Source: Azolla pinnata (taxonomy: Eukaryota; Streptophyta; Polypodiopsida; Salviniales; Salviniaceae). Taken from it: a stretch of 21,099 nt of DNA. The stretch is from positions 38,277 through 59,375 of the forward strand of contig JBBBWG010028067.1 in NCBI GenBank assembly GCA_037176905.1, read 5' to 3'. Within the stretch, counting starts at the first letter, position 1; each line of letters opens with the position of its first letter. The notes under the pieces were generated by a model. That model was given only the letters and a program-made list of their open reading frames with translations, was not told where the DNA came from and made no database searches. Positions 1 through 9,995 of this stretch are shown in pieces. Position numbers and translations under genes: made by a program.

Positions 1-318
1 GGTGTGTTTAGGGTTTAGGGTTTTCTTTTTGTGTTTAGGGTTTAGGGTTTCCTTGTTGTGTTTAGGGTTTAGGGTTTCCTTGTTGTGTTTAGGGTTTAGG
101 GTTTTCTCGGTGTGTTTAGGGTTTAGGGTTTTCTTGTTGTGTTTAGGGTTTAGGGTTTTCTTGTTGTGTTTAGGGTTTAGGGTTTCCTTGTTGTGTTTAG
201 GGTTTAGGGTTTTCTTGTTATGTTTAGGGTTTAGGGTTTTCTTGGTGTGTTCAGGGTTTATGGTTTTCATGCTGTGTTTAGGGTTTTCTTGTTGTGTTTA
301 GGGTTTTCTTGCTGTAAC
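1..318 (+). repeat. 27-bp minisatellite built on TTTAGGG
   Basis: About eleven head-to-tail copies of a 27-bp unit begin at 5, 32, 59, 86, 113, 140, 167 and onward. Each carries two TTTAGGG heptamers followed by TTTTCTTGTTG-like filler. The last copies (from about 248) are diverged or shortened. Because 27 is a multiple of three, one frame stays open for 99 codons as a periodic peptide, which is not evidence of a gene. A true chromosome left end would read CCCTAAA on this strand, so the array is interstitial or subtelomere-like, not the telomere itself. Confidence 0.93.
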
Positions 319-1040
319 TTCCCTGGAATGACCTTCTGCATCTGTTTAGGTCTAAGGTTTGGGGTTTTCTTCTGGAAGCTTGGAAAACCCTAGACCAGGA
401 GGGAGCTTATGTGATTGCGGAAAATTCCCCTCTTTGATTTCTCTCTATAATTCCCTTGAAATGACCTTTTGAATCTGTTCAGGTTTAGGGTTGAAAAAAA
501 GGGTTTTCTTCTGGAAGCTTGGAAAAGCCTAGACCAGGAGAGGGTTTATGCAATTGCAGAAAATCCCCCTCTGATTCTCCCTGGAATGACCTTCTAAATC
601 TTTTTAGGTTTAGGGTTTAGGGTCTTCTTTTGGAAGCTTGGAAACCCTAGACTAGGAGAGGGTTTATGTAATTGCAGAAAATTTCCCTCTTTAAATTCCT
701 CTGTAATTCCCTGAAATGACCTTCTGAATTTGCTTAGGTTTAGGGTTTAGGGTTTTCTTTTGGAAGCTCGGGAAGCCCTAGACCTAGAGAGGGTTTATGT
801 AATTTCAGAAAATTCCCCTCTTTGATTTCCTCTGTAATTCCCTTGAAATGACCCTCTAAACTTGTTTAGGTTTAGGGTTAAAGGGTTTTCTTCTAAAAGC
901 TTGGAAAACCCTACTCCAGGGAAGAAGGAGAGGATTTATATAATTCAGAAAATGCCCCTCTTTGATTTCACATGTAACTCCCCGAGATGCCCTTCCAAAT
1001 CTGTTCAGGTTTAGGGTTTAGGGCTTTCTTCAATGTTTTT
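319..1040 (+). repeat. ~130-bp tandem array with embedded TTTAGGG
   Basis: Six imperfect copies can be followed by the anchor CCCTGGAATGACCTTCTG and its variants at about 321, 453, 579, 709, 840 and 980, spacing 126-140 bp. Each unit holds a TTTAGGTTTAGGGTTTAGGG-like stretch, then a TTCTGGAAGCTTGGAAA block and an AGAGGGTTTATGTAATTGCAG block. The copies have diverged by point changes and small indels. No coding potential is seen. Confidence 0.9.
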
Positions 1041-1099
1041 ATTTTTCAAGAAACCACCCTAAAATGCCTAACAAATTTATTAATTATATTTTAACTATT

Positions 1100-1748
1100 A
1101 CTAGAATTGGAAATTGTAGATTGACGCCTAGGTTTATCTCTCGCTAAAAATTAACTTCTGATTGATTGATTAACATTAAATTAATTGGAATTTGGAACTA
1201 CTAACTTTCGCTATTATTTCAATAGTGATTTCCTTTCTAATATTAACTTTCGTTAATCAAGTAAGCGAGGGAGTCGATTAGTAAACATCAGTAGGAAGTG
1301 GGAAACAATTAGTAGATAGCAACAGGAAGAAGATTAAGAATCAACGAACATAAGGAGCGAGAGTTACATTGTAAAGCCTGCTAAAATTAGAAATTGCATA
1401 TTGCTGCCTGGTTTTATCTCTCGCTGGAATTTTAACGCATGATTAATCGATTAACATTAAATTAATTAGAATTTGAAATTATTAACTTTTGTTAATTAAA
1501 TACAGTAAGGGAATCGGTTCGTAAAAAACAATACGAAGTAGGAAAGAATTAGTAAATAGTAAGCGATAGATTAAGAATCAACGAACATGAGAAGGGATAG
1601 ATGAAAGCGATTAGTAAGAGAAAGTCAGAATTGATTAGCGAGTTAGGAGGTAATGGTAGGAAGGGGAGGAATAAAATCAATTAGGGGGAATCAATTGAGT
1701 GTCGCGAGAGATCAAACTAGGCGTTAATTTGCAATCTCTAATTTGAGT
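1100..1748. mobile_element. AT-rich segment bounded by 45-bp inverted repeats (candidate TIR element)
   Basis: The sequence at 1100-1144 is matched in inverted orientation at 1704-1748. Both arms, read inward, begin ACT, contain AACGCCTAG or GACGCCTAG, and end in TCTCTCGC; roughly three quarters of positions agree. The interior has no open reading frame. It carries a direct duplication: material from about 1101 recurs at 1381 (offset 280, falling to about 236 by the AAGAATCAACGAACAT match because copy two has lost sequence). I could not find a convincing target-site duplication. This would fit a non-autonomous TIR transposon or MITE, possibly two nested copies, but it could be a chance-preserved inverted duplication. 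Confidence 0.5.
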
Positions 1749-2235
1749 AAACATTCAAACGAAATTAAATGTTTTGTTTGTAAGTTTTTTCGGTAGTTTT
1801 CCTAGTTTTTTTTTACCCCTGATGAAAAGCCTCGCATGTTCAGTCAAGCCTTCAGATTGTACGTAATGATCGCATGGATCAATCGAGAGTGCGCAAAAGC
1901 AAGGCTGGTCGAGATCCTGTAAACTGTGTTATTGTTTTTTAGGATGATGATTAGTGCTAGAAAATGCGGTTATGGTTGACGATTTCGATCTGTATCCCGA
2001 CTGCGTTATTTGGCCGAGCTTTTAGAGGACAACGGAACCACGATCGGTTCCAAAACCCACCCCCATTGGTAACTGACACTGCTCGTGCCAACAGGGTTTA
2101 ATACCCACCCAAGCAATCAGAAATGGTTCCAAACGGTAACAACAGAATGTTTCCCGACTCGCTCTAGAGGGCAGACTAGCGATTCACCGAGTGACCAATG
2201 CCTTTCCTGTCCGATCAGTATGGAACACTTGCAAC
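1749..2235. other. Anonymous intergenic sequence
   Basis: No gene, RNA or clear repeat is visible here. The sequence is of mixed composition, with a T-rich stretch near 1770-1820, and separates the inverted-repeat segment from the T/G-rich array. Confidence 0.6.
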
Positions 2236-3225
2236 AGGTTCTTGTTTTAGGATGTTCTTAGGGTTTGGTTTAGGGTTTTTTTGGAGGTTCATTTCCAAGG
2301 TTTGCTTTAGGATGTTTTCGGGTTTGTTTTGGAGGTTCATTTTTGGAGGCTCTTCTCTAGGGTTTGTTTTAGGATTTTTTAGGGTTTTTTTGGAGGCTCT
2401 TTTTTAGGGTTTGTTTTAGGTTTTTTTTTTTGGGTTTGGTTTGGGGTTTTTTTGAAGGTTCATTTCTAGGATTTGATTTAGGATTTTTTAGGGTTTTTTT
2501 GGAGGCTCTTTTTCAGGGTTTGTTTTAGGATTTCTTAGGGTTTGTTTTGGAGGCTCTTTTTTAGGGCTTGTTTTAGGATTTTCTGGATTTTCTTGGGGTT
2601 TGGTTTAGGTTTTTTTGGAGGTTCATTTCTAGGGTTTGCTTTAGGATGTCTTAGGGTTTTTTTTTGGAGGTTCATTTTTAGGGTTTGTTTTAGGGGTTTT
2701 TTGGAGGCTCTTTTTTAGGGTTTGTTTTAGGATTATTTAGGGTTTGTTTTAGGGTTTGTTTTGGAGGCTCTTTTTCAGGGTTTGTTTTAGGATTTTTTTA
2801 GGGTTTGGTTTAGGATTTCTTAGTGTTTGTTTTGGAGGCTCTTTTTCAGGGTTTGTTTTAGGATTTTTTTAGGGTTTGGTTTAGGGTTTTTCTGGAGGTT
2901 CATATCTAGGGTTTGCTTTAGGATGTTTTAGGGTTTTTTTTGGAGGCTCATTTTTAGGGTTTGTTTGAGGATTATGTAGGGTTTGTTTTAGGATTTTCTT
3001 AGGGTTTGGTTTAGGGTTTTTCTGGAGGTTCATATCTAGGGTTTGCTTTAGGGTTTGGGTCAGGGTTTGTTTTGGAGGCTCAAGGTTAGGGTTTGTTTTA
3101 GGATGTTTTAGGGTTTTGTTTGAGGGTTTGGTTTGGAGGTCCTTTCTTAGGGTTTGTGTTTAGGGTTTTGGTTTTAGGGTTTTGGTTTTAGGGTTTTGTT
3201 TTTAGGGTTTTGTTTTTAGGGTTCT
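2236..3225 (+). repeat. Degenerate T/G-rich minisatellite with AGGGTTT and GGAGGCTC motifs
   Basis: About seventeen irregular units, spaced roughly 35-85 bp, each pair a GGAGGTTCAT or GGAGGCTCTT block with AGGGTTTGTTTTAGGAT-like and TTAGGGTTTTT-like stretches. From about 3150 it becomes short units of TTTTAGGGTTTTG and ends just before the SUN gene leader. Strong strand asymmetry (plus strand very poor in C) is obvious. It is related in motif, but not in period, to the two arrays at the left of the window. Confidence 0.88.
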
Positions 3226-3835
3226 TTTTCCCGTGAAGAACAAAATTCGAATCGTGAGAGAGAGAGATATGAGAGATGCAATTCTGAAGCGCTCGTTCTT
3301 CATTTTCCCTCCCTTTCATCTTCTTCTTCTTCGTCTCTTCTTCTTCGTCTTCGTCTTCATCTCCCGCACAGATCTTCCCTGCCTGCAGATCCTCGCCCTC
3401 ACATCCTCCTGCACAGATCTTCCCTGCCTGCAGCCTCGTTTTGCCGCTCGCAGACTCCTCCTCCCGTTCGGTTTCCTTCCCTTTCAAGAGATTCTCGGGA
3501 ATTCGAGCCCGCCCGGAAGATCCAAGCTCCAAGGAGCAGATTTGGTCGCCGCGGCCCCGCAAAGAAGCAACAGAAGGCGGCCGTAAGGGAAGCAGCTGCG
3601 GCAGCAGCGGCAGCAGCAGAGAAGCAAGAGAGCTCAGGAAATTCGGAGAAGGAAAGAGGAACCCTCGGGGGGAAAGGCCGTGCTTTTCTCTTCTTGATTT
3701 GCTGCTGTAGTTTCTTCCGTATGCGGGATCCATGGCCTTCTGATACGAGCCTCTTTCCCTTCTCTATTTCCTGACCGCTGCGTTTCGCGCCACTGTTTCC
3801 AGATCGCATTGCAGTTTCCATTGCCCTGACGGACT
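3226..3835 (+). promoter_or_regulatory. Promoter / 5' leader region of the SUN gene
   Basis: This gap lies between the T/G array and the SUN start codon. It has a GAGA run near 3256-3268 and a pyrimidine-rich TTC/TCTTCG tract at about 3300-3362, of the kind common around plant transcription starts. No clear TATA box was found. Two short upstream ORFs lie close to the start: ATG at 3721 to TGA at 3774 (18 codons with the stop) and ATG at 3732 to TGA at 3743 (4 codons). Whether they are transcribed is unknown. An in-frame TGA at 3827-3829 stands three codons before the SUN ATG. Confidence 0.55.
3366..3433 (+). repeat. Two-copy direct repeat in the SUN leader (45-bp period)
   Basis: A 23-bp stretch beginning GCACAGATCTTCCC and ending GCCTGCAG occurs at 3366-3388 and again, apparently perfectly, at 3411-3433. 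It reflects a local 45-bp tandem duplication in the leader. Confidence 0.9.
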
Positions 3836-6800
3836 ATGGCGAGCTCGGCTCCCAGCCCCTCTGCCGGAGGTCCTTCCTCAATATCTGCGATGGCTACTCC
3901 CTCTTCTCTCCCGCCTTCTTCCACCGCCATGGCTACGCCATCCACAGGCCCTCGCCTCAGCACAAGGAAGAGAAGCAGCTCTTCGTCCTCCTCTTCTGCG
4001 GCTAGAGCTCTCCTGGAGACCGCAGAGATAACTACCACAACCACACCGTCTCGAAGGGCCAGTCGAGATCTCCCTTCGTCTTCTGCCTCTCTCAAAGAGA
4101 ACGATCCTTCTGCGGCGGTTTTGGCGATGGGAACCACGGAGCCTGCTTCTGAAGAAGACATCTCTGACCATAATCATCACTATATCTATCACCGTCAAGT
4201 TGCTTCTTTACCCCGTCCTTCTCCTAAGCCAACGACAGGTAAAGCTGCTGTAGAGAATGCCAACAATGCTCCCGCAAGCAAGTCTGCGAAGGTTTTGAAG
4301 CCGTCTGCCAAGACCGGAAATAACACTGTCTCTCGACCTAGATTACTGAAAGATTTATTCTCCCGTTCTTCTCTGCTTTTCCTTTCCTTCATCCTCGTAG
4401 CTGGACTAGCCACTACCTTCTATGGCATTACAACAACTCCGCCTGCTGCTCCTATCCAAGCCATATCCATGGAAGGCCAGGTCGCAGAACTCGAGGAAAT
4501 ACTCAGAAAAACGACCAAGATGATGCAGGTTCAGCTCGATCTCGTGGATATGAAGATACACAAGGAGATTGATGGACTGAGAAGAGAGTTAGAAGATAAG
4601 ATAGATGACCAAGCCACCTCCTTCAGTACAGAACTGAGGAACATAAAGGCGAGAACAGAAGACATTGAAGCTTCGTTGAAGATGTTCATGGATGCAGGCT
4701 TTCCCACAAAGCACGAAGTGTTAGAACTCATCACATCGATGGTGGAGGAGAGAGCAGTTGAAGGAAGTGGTGATGCATTAAGCCTTGATGATGTGAGGGC
4801 CGTAGCCAGAAGGATAGTCGAGGTGGAGCTTGATAAGCATGCTTCGGATGGGATTGGAAGAGTAGATTATGCATTAGCATCAGGTGGAGGAAAGGTATGA
4901 GAAACTTTCCTTCTTTGTTTTAAGCTGAATTCTTTGATGAGAATGTGTCCTGCATATGAACAAACCGCACTTTTAACTAGAGATTCTTTATATACAAATA
5001 GAGATTTGGGAGAATCAGTCTTAAGTCATGCATGTTGTTATCATTTAATTGATTAATGTAATAAAGTTTCGACCTTGTTTCTCTGTACAAGATGATGGAT
5101 CATCAAAGGAAATTCTTCATGATTGCATTTTGTTCAGTATGAACAAACACCTGTGAACTGGAGATTTGTTATATATATAACGTGAGATTTTGGAGAATTA
5201 CACATACTCGTGTGTTCCCTTTAGAAATATGAGCCAATCAATTGATGTGAATCAAGGCTGATTTACTCATTTAGCTATGGGCTTGTTCCCTGTACAAGGT
5301 TATTGCACTTAGTATATATGGTCAAACACTCTTTGACTAGAGATAGGTTATATATACCAGGAGATTTGGGATTGTTCTTGCCGCTTGATTGATATGTAGT
5401 AACTTGTTGCTTATATAGCCGTCTGCTTGATTCCATTTTCAATGTATTTGGTAACTTACAATGTGAATTAGGGTTTTGTTACTCATTGCTATGGGCTTTT
5501 TTCCTGTACAAGGTGATTGATCATTCAGAAGGCTTTTACACTGGCTTGAAGATTGGTTGGGCCCAACTGACTGGTAATCTCTTCCCCGGAGCAAATCCCA
5601 AGCACTCCTTGGCCAACAAGGTCTTGGAACCTAGCTTCGGTGAACCTGGTCAGTGTCTTCCTCTCAAAGGTCATAATGTATATGTGGACATTGCTCTTCG
5701 GACTTCCATCTTCCCTGATGCTTTCAGTCTAGAGCACGTCTCTAAGGCAAGTTTTCGTTTTTCTCGCTTCCCTTTGCATCTTTTTTCCTTTTCTTGCAGA
5801 TTTGTCTTGGAACATGTTCTGTATGAGAGAAATCTGATTGTAAGAATATTGCTTGTCTAGTGTGCTTTTTGTTTTTCCTTTTCATGTGCAAGGTTGTGTG
5901 ATGCTCAGAGTTCAATAATAAATGTTTTTTGCATTATTTTCAAAATTGTGCGACTTGGTTTTTGTGAACCCTGTGTTGGGGTAAAGGATAAACTTGCTTT
6001 ACAGATCAACAAAGAAAAAGAATCATATACGAAAAATGATATCTTTTTTGTCGGTGGAAAAAAACAATCCTAAATGGTTGGAATGCTAGCACTAGATCAT
6101 CCTGTCTTCTTTTTGCCAGTGAAGAAACTAAGCATAAACAGCTGACATGGGTAGCAGTGGATCATTCACTCTTTCTTTTGTCAAGAAGGCAAAACAAAGA
6201 ATATGCACGAAGTTGAACAGCTACGAAAATTTTCCATGAAGCGTAGTTTCAAATCTTGACTTTTAAGGATGTCTATAACCTTTTGTTTTATTATCTAGCT
6301 GCTTGTATAATTCAGTTTGTCTTCCCTTGTTTGCTAAAAAAGAAATTGCCATTTCCATTTTCAATTAATTCGTCTTTTGAAGTCATAATCCTACTAATCA
6401 CCGTCCTTATTATGATACTAATCACATTCCTTATTCACAATATTAATGTGATGAAATGCCTTAATGTGAGGGGTTTGGCAATTATTCAACAAATGGAAGG
6501 AAGGTCCTTGGAAATTTCTCTGCTGCATTCTAAATAATGTTCATGACCACAATAGTAACGATCGAGATCTGGTCATCATAGTTAAATCCTATAGTGTAAA
6601 GGGTGCAGGGCTCGAGGTAATAATGCGAACATGCTGACAAAGTTAGTTCAAACAATTAGAAGCAGCTTTACAGCTGCAAGGTGAAGAACACATCCAGTGA
6701 ATTTAGCATGTGCAAAAATCCTTAAATCAGGTGACTTAAGTCTAAACTTGATGAAAGCTATACAGAGCACGAGACACGTAAAGCCAAAATGCTGAGTAAG

Positions 6801-7303
6801 CAAGTCTAAACATGCATAAATACCTTCAAGGTAATGAACTTATCCTGTGACTTAGAACCGCTGACTAGGAGAAATTACAGTAAAGTAATTTCAGCTCATA
6901 AAACAGAATGATTGATGCATGTTTCATAAGTTGTAGCTGATTTATATGATGAATAATACACAAACTTGTGGATCTGATACTATTTTCACTGCAGAGTGTT
7001 GCATATGATGTTTCAAGTGCGCCCAAGGATTTCCGAGTGTTTGGTTGGCTGGATAGTTTCAAGAAAGATGAGATGACTGAAAAGTCCATGTCACAAGTCC
7101 TGCTTGGAGAGTTCACCTACGACATTGAAAAGAAAAATGTGCAGACATTTACTATTCCCGAAGATTCGAAGGCAAGAGGAAAATTGATCAATATGGTGAA
7201 GCTTGAGGTTTTCTCAAACTATGGAAGCCCATCTCATACTTGCATTTACAGATTTAGAGTTCATGGCTCGGATCTGAAATCCATTCAACCATCTGTTCTA
7301 TAG
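3836..7303 (+). CDS. SUN: SUN-domain inner nuclear membrane protein (plant SUN1/SUN2 type), three exons
   Basis: Exons are 3836-4894, 5513-5746 and 6995-7303, both introns phase 0, giving 533 aa. SUN proteins sit in the inner nuclear membrane and bind KASH proteins in the perinuclear space, forming the LINC complex that ties nucleus to cytoskeleton. Seen in the protein: a Ser/Thr/Pro-rich nucleoplasmic N-terminus with a basic RKR at 44-46 (possible NLS), one membrane segment at about 179-198, a coiled-coil-like heptad region at about 212-285, and a C-terminal SUN domain at about 342-525. Diagnostic motifs are DYALASGG (344-351), PGQC with Cys401 (position of the KASH-bonding cysteine in animal SUN proteins), SLEHV, SSAPKDFRVFGW (437-448) and TCIYRFRVHG (513-522). 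Length and order match plant SUN1/2. The start is the first ATG after an in-frame TGA nine bases upstream. Intron 2 uses a GC donor (AAG|GCAAGT), required to join EHVSK to SVAYD in frame. Confidence 0.94.
4895..5512 (+). repeat. SUN intron 1: ~180-214-bp tandem duplications including the splice acceptor
   Basis: This 618-bp intron (GTATGA donor, TGTACAAG acceptor) is largely three diverged copies of one unit. CTGTACAAG occurs at 5083-5091, 5290-5298 and 5504-5512, only the last being the inferred exon 2 acceptor. After the first two come remnants resembling the start of exon 2 (GATGATGGATCAT, GGTTATTGC). A second anchor, ACTAGAGAT or ACTGGAGAT followed by TTATATATA, recurs at about 4976, 5157 and 5337. 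Confidence 0.82.
5747..6994 (+). other. SUN intron 2 (GC-AG, 1248 bp)
   Basis: The intron starts GCAAGT and ends TTTCACTGCAG. It is A/T-rich with no long tandem repeat and no nested gene that I can support. Open frames inside it (for example 6256-6537) have no recognisable protein content. Confidence 0.8.
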
Positions 7304-8087
7304 GGGTATGATGATTAAGGATGCCGCAGGTAGGTAGTTGTTTTGGCTTCAAGTCCTAGTAAATAGGGTCTTTACTAGATTGGGTTGTGGAAGGAACCTA
7401 TCCATCAAGGTAAAGGTATATTGCTCTCCATGGAAATGTAACTTAACTTGTGCATGTGAGAAATTTCATTGAAGCTTTTAAGGCTGTTCCATTTGAACAA
7501 GTTGTAAACAGTTATGGTTTCTCTGATCATAACATATGTTCAGGGTATTTTGTGGTTTACATGATCTACTAGTTGTGAGAGCGTCCAATGTTAGCTACAC
7601 ATATACTTTATGGACCAAGGCCAGATTAATGTTTGCTTGCTTAAAATAACATTTGGTCCGGTTCCCAAAAGAATTATAGTACTACACATCCCAAATGAGC
7701 TTTCACATTGTTGCTCGAAATGTACACTGTGATTACATAAAATAATCCTTAAATCATTTCATAAGGTTACACTGTGATTACAATATTCCATTCTAAGTTC
7801 ACGTGATTGTTAAAGTTTACTGATATTTTAAGGAAAGTTTAGTAAGATGAAATCATATGAACAGAAAGCTGAAAGTTTTGACTTTAACCATTGCAAGTTG
7901 CACAAATTGAACGGAAGGAACATAGTAGGCACTATGCTTGGTGTAAATTGTCATCTGTTGCTTACTTCATGCATCAAAGCCCAAATGATTGTGAGAAGGG
8001 CACGATGCTACACATAAACAAACCGTTGTATGGCCAGGTATTTGTAAGTTGTGATTGATGGTCAAGTCAATCTGCGAGCTCTTTCAG
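7304..8087. other. 3' flank between convergent SUN and PPR genes
   Basis: A/T-rich DNA holding the 3' ends of two convergent genes. A 14-bp direct repeat ACACTGTGATTACA occurs at 7724-7737 and 7769-7782. No other gene is visible. I could not place polyadenylation sites with confidence. Confidence 0.6.
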
Positions 8088-9758
8088 CTAGACTGCAAAT
8101 CCATCAAGGAGCAAATCATTGGGGATAACATCCTCTATGTGGCACATATTTGAGAAAAGCACATATGGGGCGGTATTGTCTGGATCCAATTCAATACAAA
8201 AACGTGCAGCTTTCAATCCTCTCTGCACATCGCCATGAACTTTACATGCATTGAGTAGACTCAACCATCCGAGAACACCCTCCTTTTCCGGACACAATAT
8301 GCTTTGAATTAGACATTCAGCTTCTTGCAAATGTCCTGCCCGCCCTAGTAGATCAATCAAGCAAAAATGGTGATCGAAATTCTGTTGGCGTGCATGGTTT
8401 TTGGCCATGAACGAAAACAGCTTCTTCCCCTTCTCAATCCACCCACCGTAATTACAAGCTGTCATAGCGTAGATAAAAGAGATACCATCTGGCTCGACAC
8501 CTTGCGCTTGCATCTTACCGAAAAGAAGCAATGCCTCTTCTTCTGTGCCGTTGTGCAGACACGCTCCAATCATGGTATTCCAAGAGCAGACGTCCTTGTG
8601 CGCCATGCTTTGGAACGCCATTCTTGCATGATGCAAACAGCCTGCTTTCCCATACATGTTGAGAAGAGCATTCTCGATCTCAAGATCAACGCCACACGCC
8701 AAAGTGCTTAGCATTATGGTATGCATCCGCCTCGCCTTATTGAGGATTCGCAAGCTGGCACACGCATCGATCACACTGCTCAACAGGACCTTGTCTGGAG
8801 AAATACCCTGGAGGCACATACGATCGAAATACTCCAACGCCAGCCAGCCTTCGCCGCTCTGTGCAAGCGTTGCTATCGTGCCTGTCCAAGGCACAACATC
8901 ACAACAAGCAGACATATCAACGGCGCACAATGCATCGAGTAGCTTCCCGCACCTCCCATACATGACCACCAATGCACTCTCGATGAACGCATCGCGGTCG
9001 AAGTTGTCCTCCACGATGGCAGCATTCACTATGCGGCCCATTTGTGTGCTTCTCGTCTGAGCACAAGCATCGACAACGTAAATGTAGGTGATAGGATCGG
9101 GCCTGATGCAGTCGAGCCGCATCGAGTTGAACAGATCGAACACTTCTGCTGCCCGACCGGAATCCGACTCGGATATGATCATGGCAGTCCACGATGCCAC
9201 ATTCCGACGGGGCAGATCGGCGAAAGAATCCCTCGCATCGTCGAGGCGACCGCATTTCGCATACATATTCACGAGCGATGTGCCGAGGGCCACATCTATG
9301 GCACAGCCTTGCGTCATGAGCACGGAGGCATGGATCTTGCGACCATTCCGGAGATCTTTCCCCGCGGCGCAGGCATCGAGGGCGCAGGTGAACGTGACCG
9401 CATTCGCGGCGATGCCGTCCATGTGCATGAGGCAGAAGAGGCCGAGCGCCTCAAGGCTGCGCTGGTGCTGCGCAAACGCGGCGATGATGGAGGTCCAAGC
9501 TACCACATTTCGGCGGGGCATGGATTCGAACACATCCAGGGCATGGCGGAGGCATCCGTTCCGGGCGTAGGCGTGCAGGAGAGAGGTCCAGGAGCAGATG
9601 TCGGGGGAGGGGATGCGTTGGAAGGCGGATCGGGCGAGGTCGATGGAGCCGGAGGCGCCGAAGATCTTGACCATGATGTTGTGGCTGCAGGTGTTGGGGG
9701 AGCGGAGGCGGAGGAAGACGGATGTGGCATCAGGAAGGCTGCCGCAGTGGCCGTACAT
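8088..9758 (-). CDS. PLS-class pentatricopeptide-repeat protein, start unresolved
   Basis: A 556-aa open frame on the minus strand is filled with PPR motifs of alternating P, L and S type. Typical phrases are MPRRNVVAWTSIIAAFAQ, VALGTSLVNMYAKCG, DVVPWTGTIATLAQSG, NALLNMYGKAGCLHHARMAF, KDVCSWNTMIG and LIDLLGRAGHLQEAECLI. The C-terminus enters an E-type motif (WLSLLNACKVHGD then ELDPDNTAPYVLFSNM) and stops after about 15 more residues, with no DYW domain. Such proteins usually bind organellar RNA and act in editing, splicing or stability; the target cannot be read here. The first in-frame ATG (9758) lies inside a PPR motif. Clear homology continues upstream to about 9903 in the same open frame, so the real protein is longer. 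No transit peptide can be assigned until the start is known. No introns are needed in the listed span. Confidence 0.92.
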   Translation of the reverse strand: MYGHCGSLPDATSVFLRLRSPNTCSHNIMVKIFGASGSIDLARSAFQRIPSPDICSWTSLLHAYARNGCLRHALDVFESMPRRNVVAWTSIIAAFAQHQRSLEALGLFCLMHMDGIAANAVTFTCALDACAAGKDLRNGRKIHASVLMTQGCAIDVALGTSLVNMYAKCGRLDDARDSFADLPRRNVASWTAMIISESDSGRAAEVFDLFNSMRLDCIRPDPITYIYVVDACAQTRSTQMGRIVNAAIVEDNFDRDAFIESALVVMYGRCGKLLDALCAVDMSACCDVVPWTGTIATLAQSGEGWLALEYFDRMCLQGISPDKVLLSSVIDACASLRILNKARRMHTIMLSTLACGVDLEIENALLNMYGKAGCLHHARMAFQSMAHKDVCSWNTMIGACLHNGTEEEALLLFGKMQAQGVEPDGISFIYAMTACNYGGWIEKGKKLFSFMAKNHARQQNFDHHFCLIDLLGRAGHLQEAECLIQSILCPEKEGVLGWLSLLNACKVHGDVQRGLKAARFCIELDPDNTAPYVLFSNMCHIEDVIPNDLLLDGFAV

Positions 9759-9995
9759 GTCGAGGAGGCAGTTGGAGAGGAGGGTGCGGGAGTGGAGGGG
9801 GCCGTATCGGATGGTGAGCTGGGAGTGGAGGCTTCTGCCATGGCGGAGGTCCTTGCTTCTGAGGCAATGGCGGAGGAGAGAAGCTGCGGAGTCGAGGGAC
9901 GTCGCAGACTCCAGCTCCGTTTTCTTCCCCTTCTCAGCGAAGAAGAAAGAAGAAGAAGAAAGAAGACGACGAAGAAGAAGAAGAAGAAATCGCTT
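9759..9995 (-). other. N-terminal extension of the PPR frame without a start codon
   Basis: The PPR frame stays open upstream of 9758 to an in-frame TAG at 9998-9996 but holds no ATG. Residues from about 9903 downward read SAASLLRHCLRSKDL, then HGRSLHSQL and LLSNCLLDMYGHCGSL, a standard PPR L/S arrangement and clearly part of the protein. Further upstream the codons become a low-complexity Phe/Leu/Ser run from the CTT repeat. An ATG at 10006 sits in a different frame; reaching the PPR frame from it needs a net one-base gain or two-base loss. Alternatively, an upstream exon joins at the pyrimidine-tract/AG at 9934-9933, which would be phase 0. Confidence 0.8.
9939..9989 (+). repeat. GAA trinucleotide microsatellite (CTT on the PPR sense strand)
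   Basis: Imperfect (GAA)n with AGA and ACG interruptions lies at the 5' edge of the PPR open frame. On the minus strand it is a polypyrimidine CTT tract followed by CGCTGAG, so it could be leader sequence, coding low complexity, or the tract of a 3' splice site. Confidence 0.93.

Noticed and set aside
2-301. 99-codon open frame in the left minisatellite
   Set aside because: A perfectly periodic peptide produced because the 27-bp repeat is a multiple of three; no gene signals.
1-318. True telomere end
   Set aside because: The strand orientation is opposite to that expected at a left terminus, and the heptamers are interrupted by 13-bp filler in every unit.
3188-4198. Minus-strand open frames opposite the SUN leader and exon 1
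   Set aside because: Low-complexity shadows of the Ser-rich coding strand and the leader; the plus strand has clear SUN protein content.
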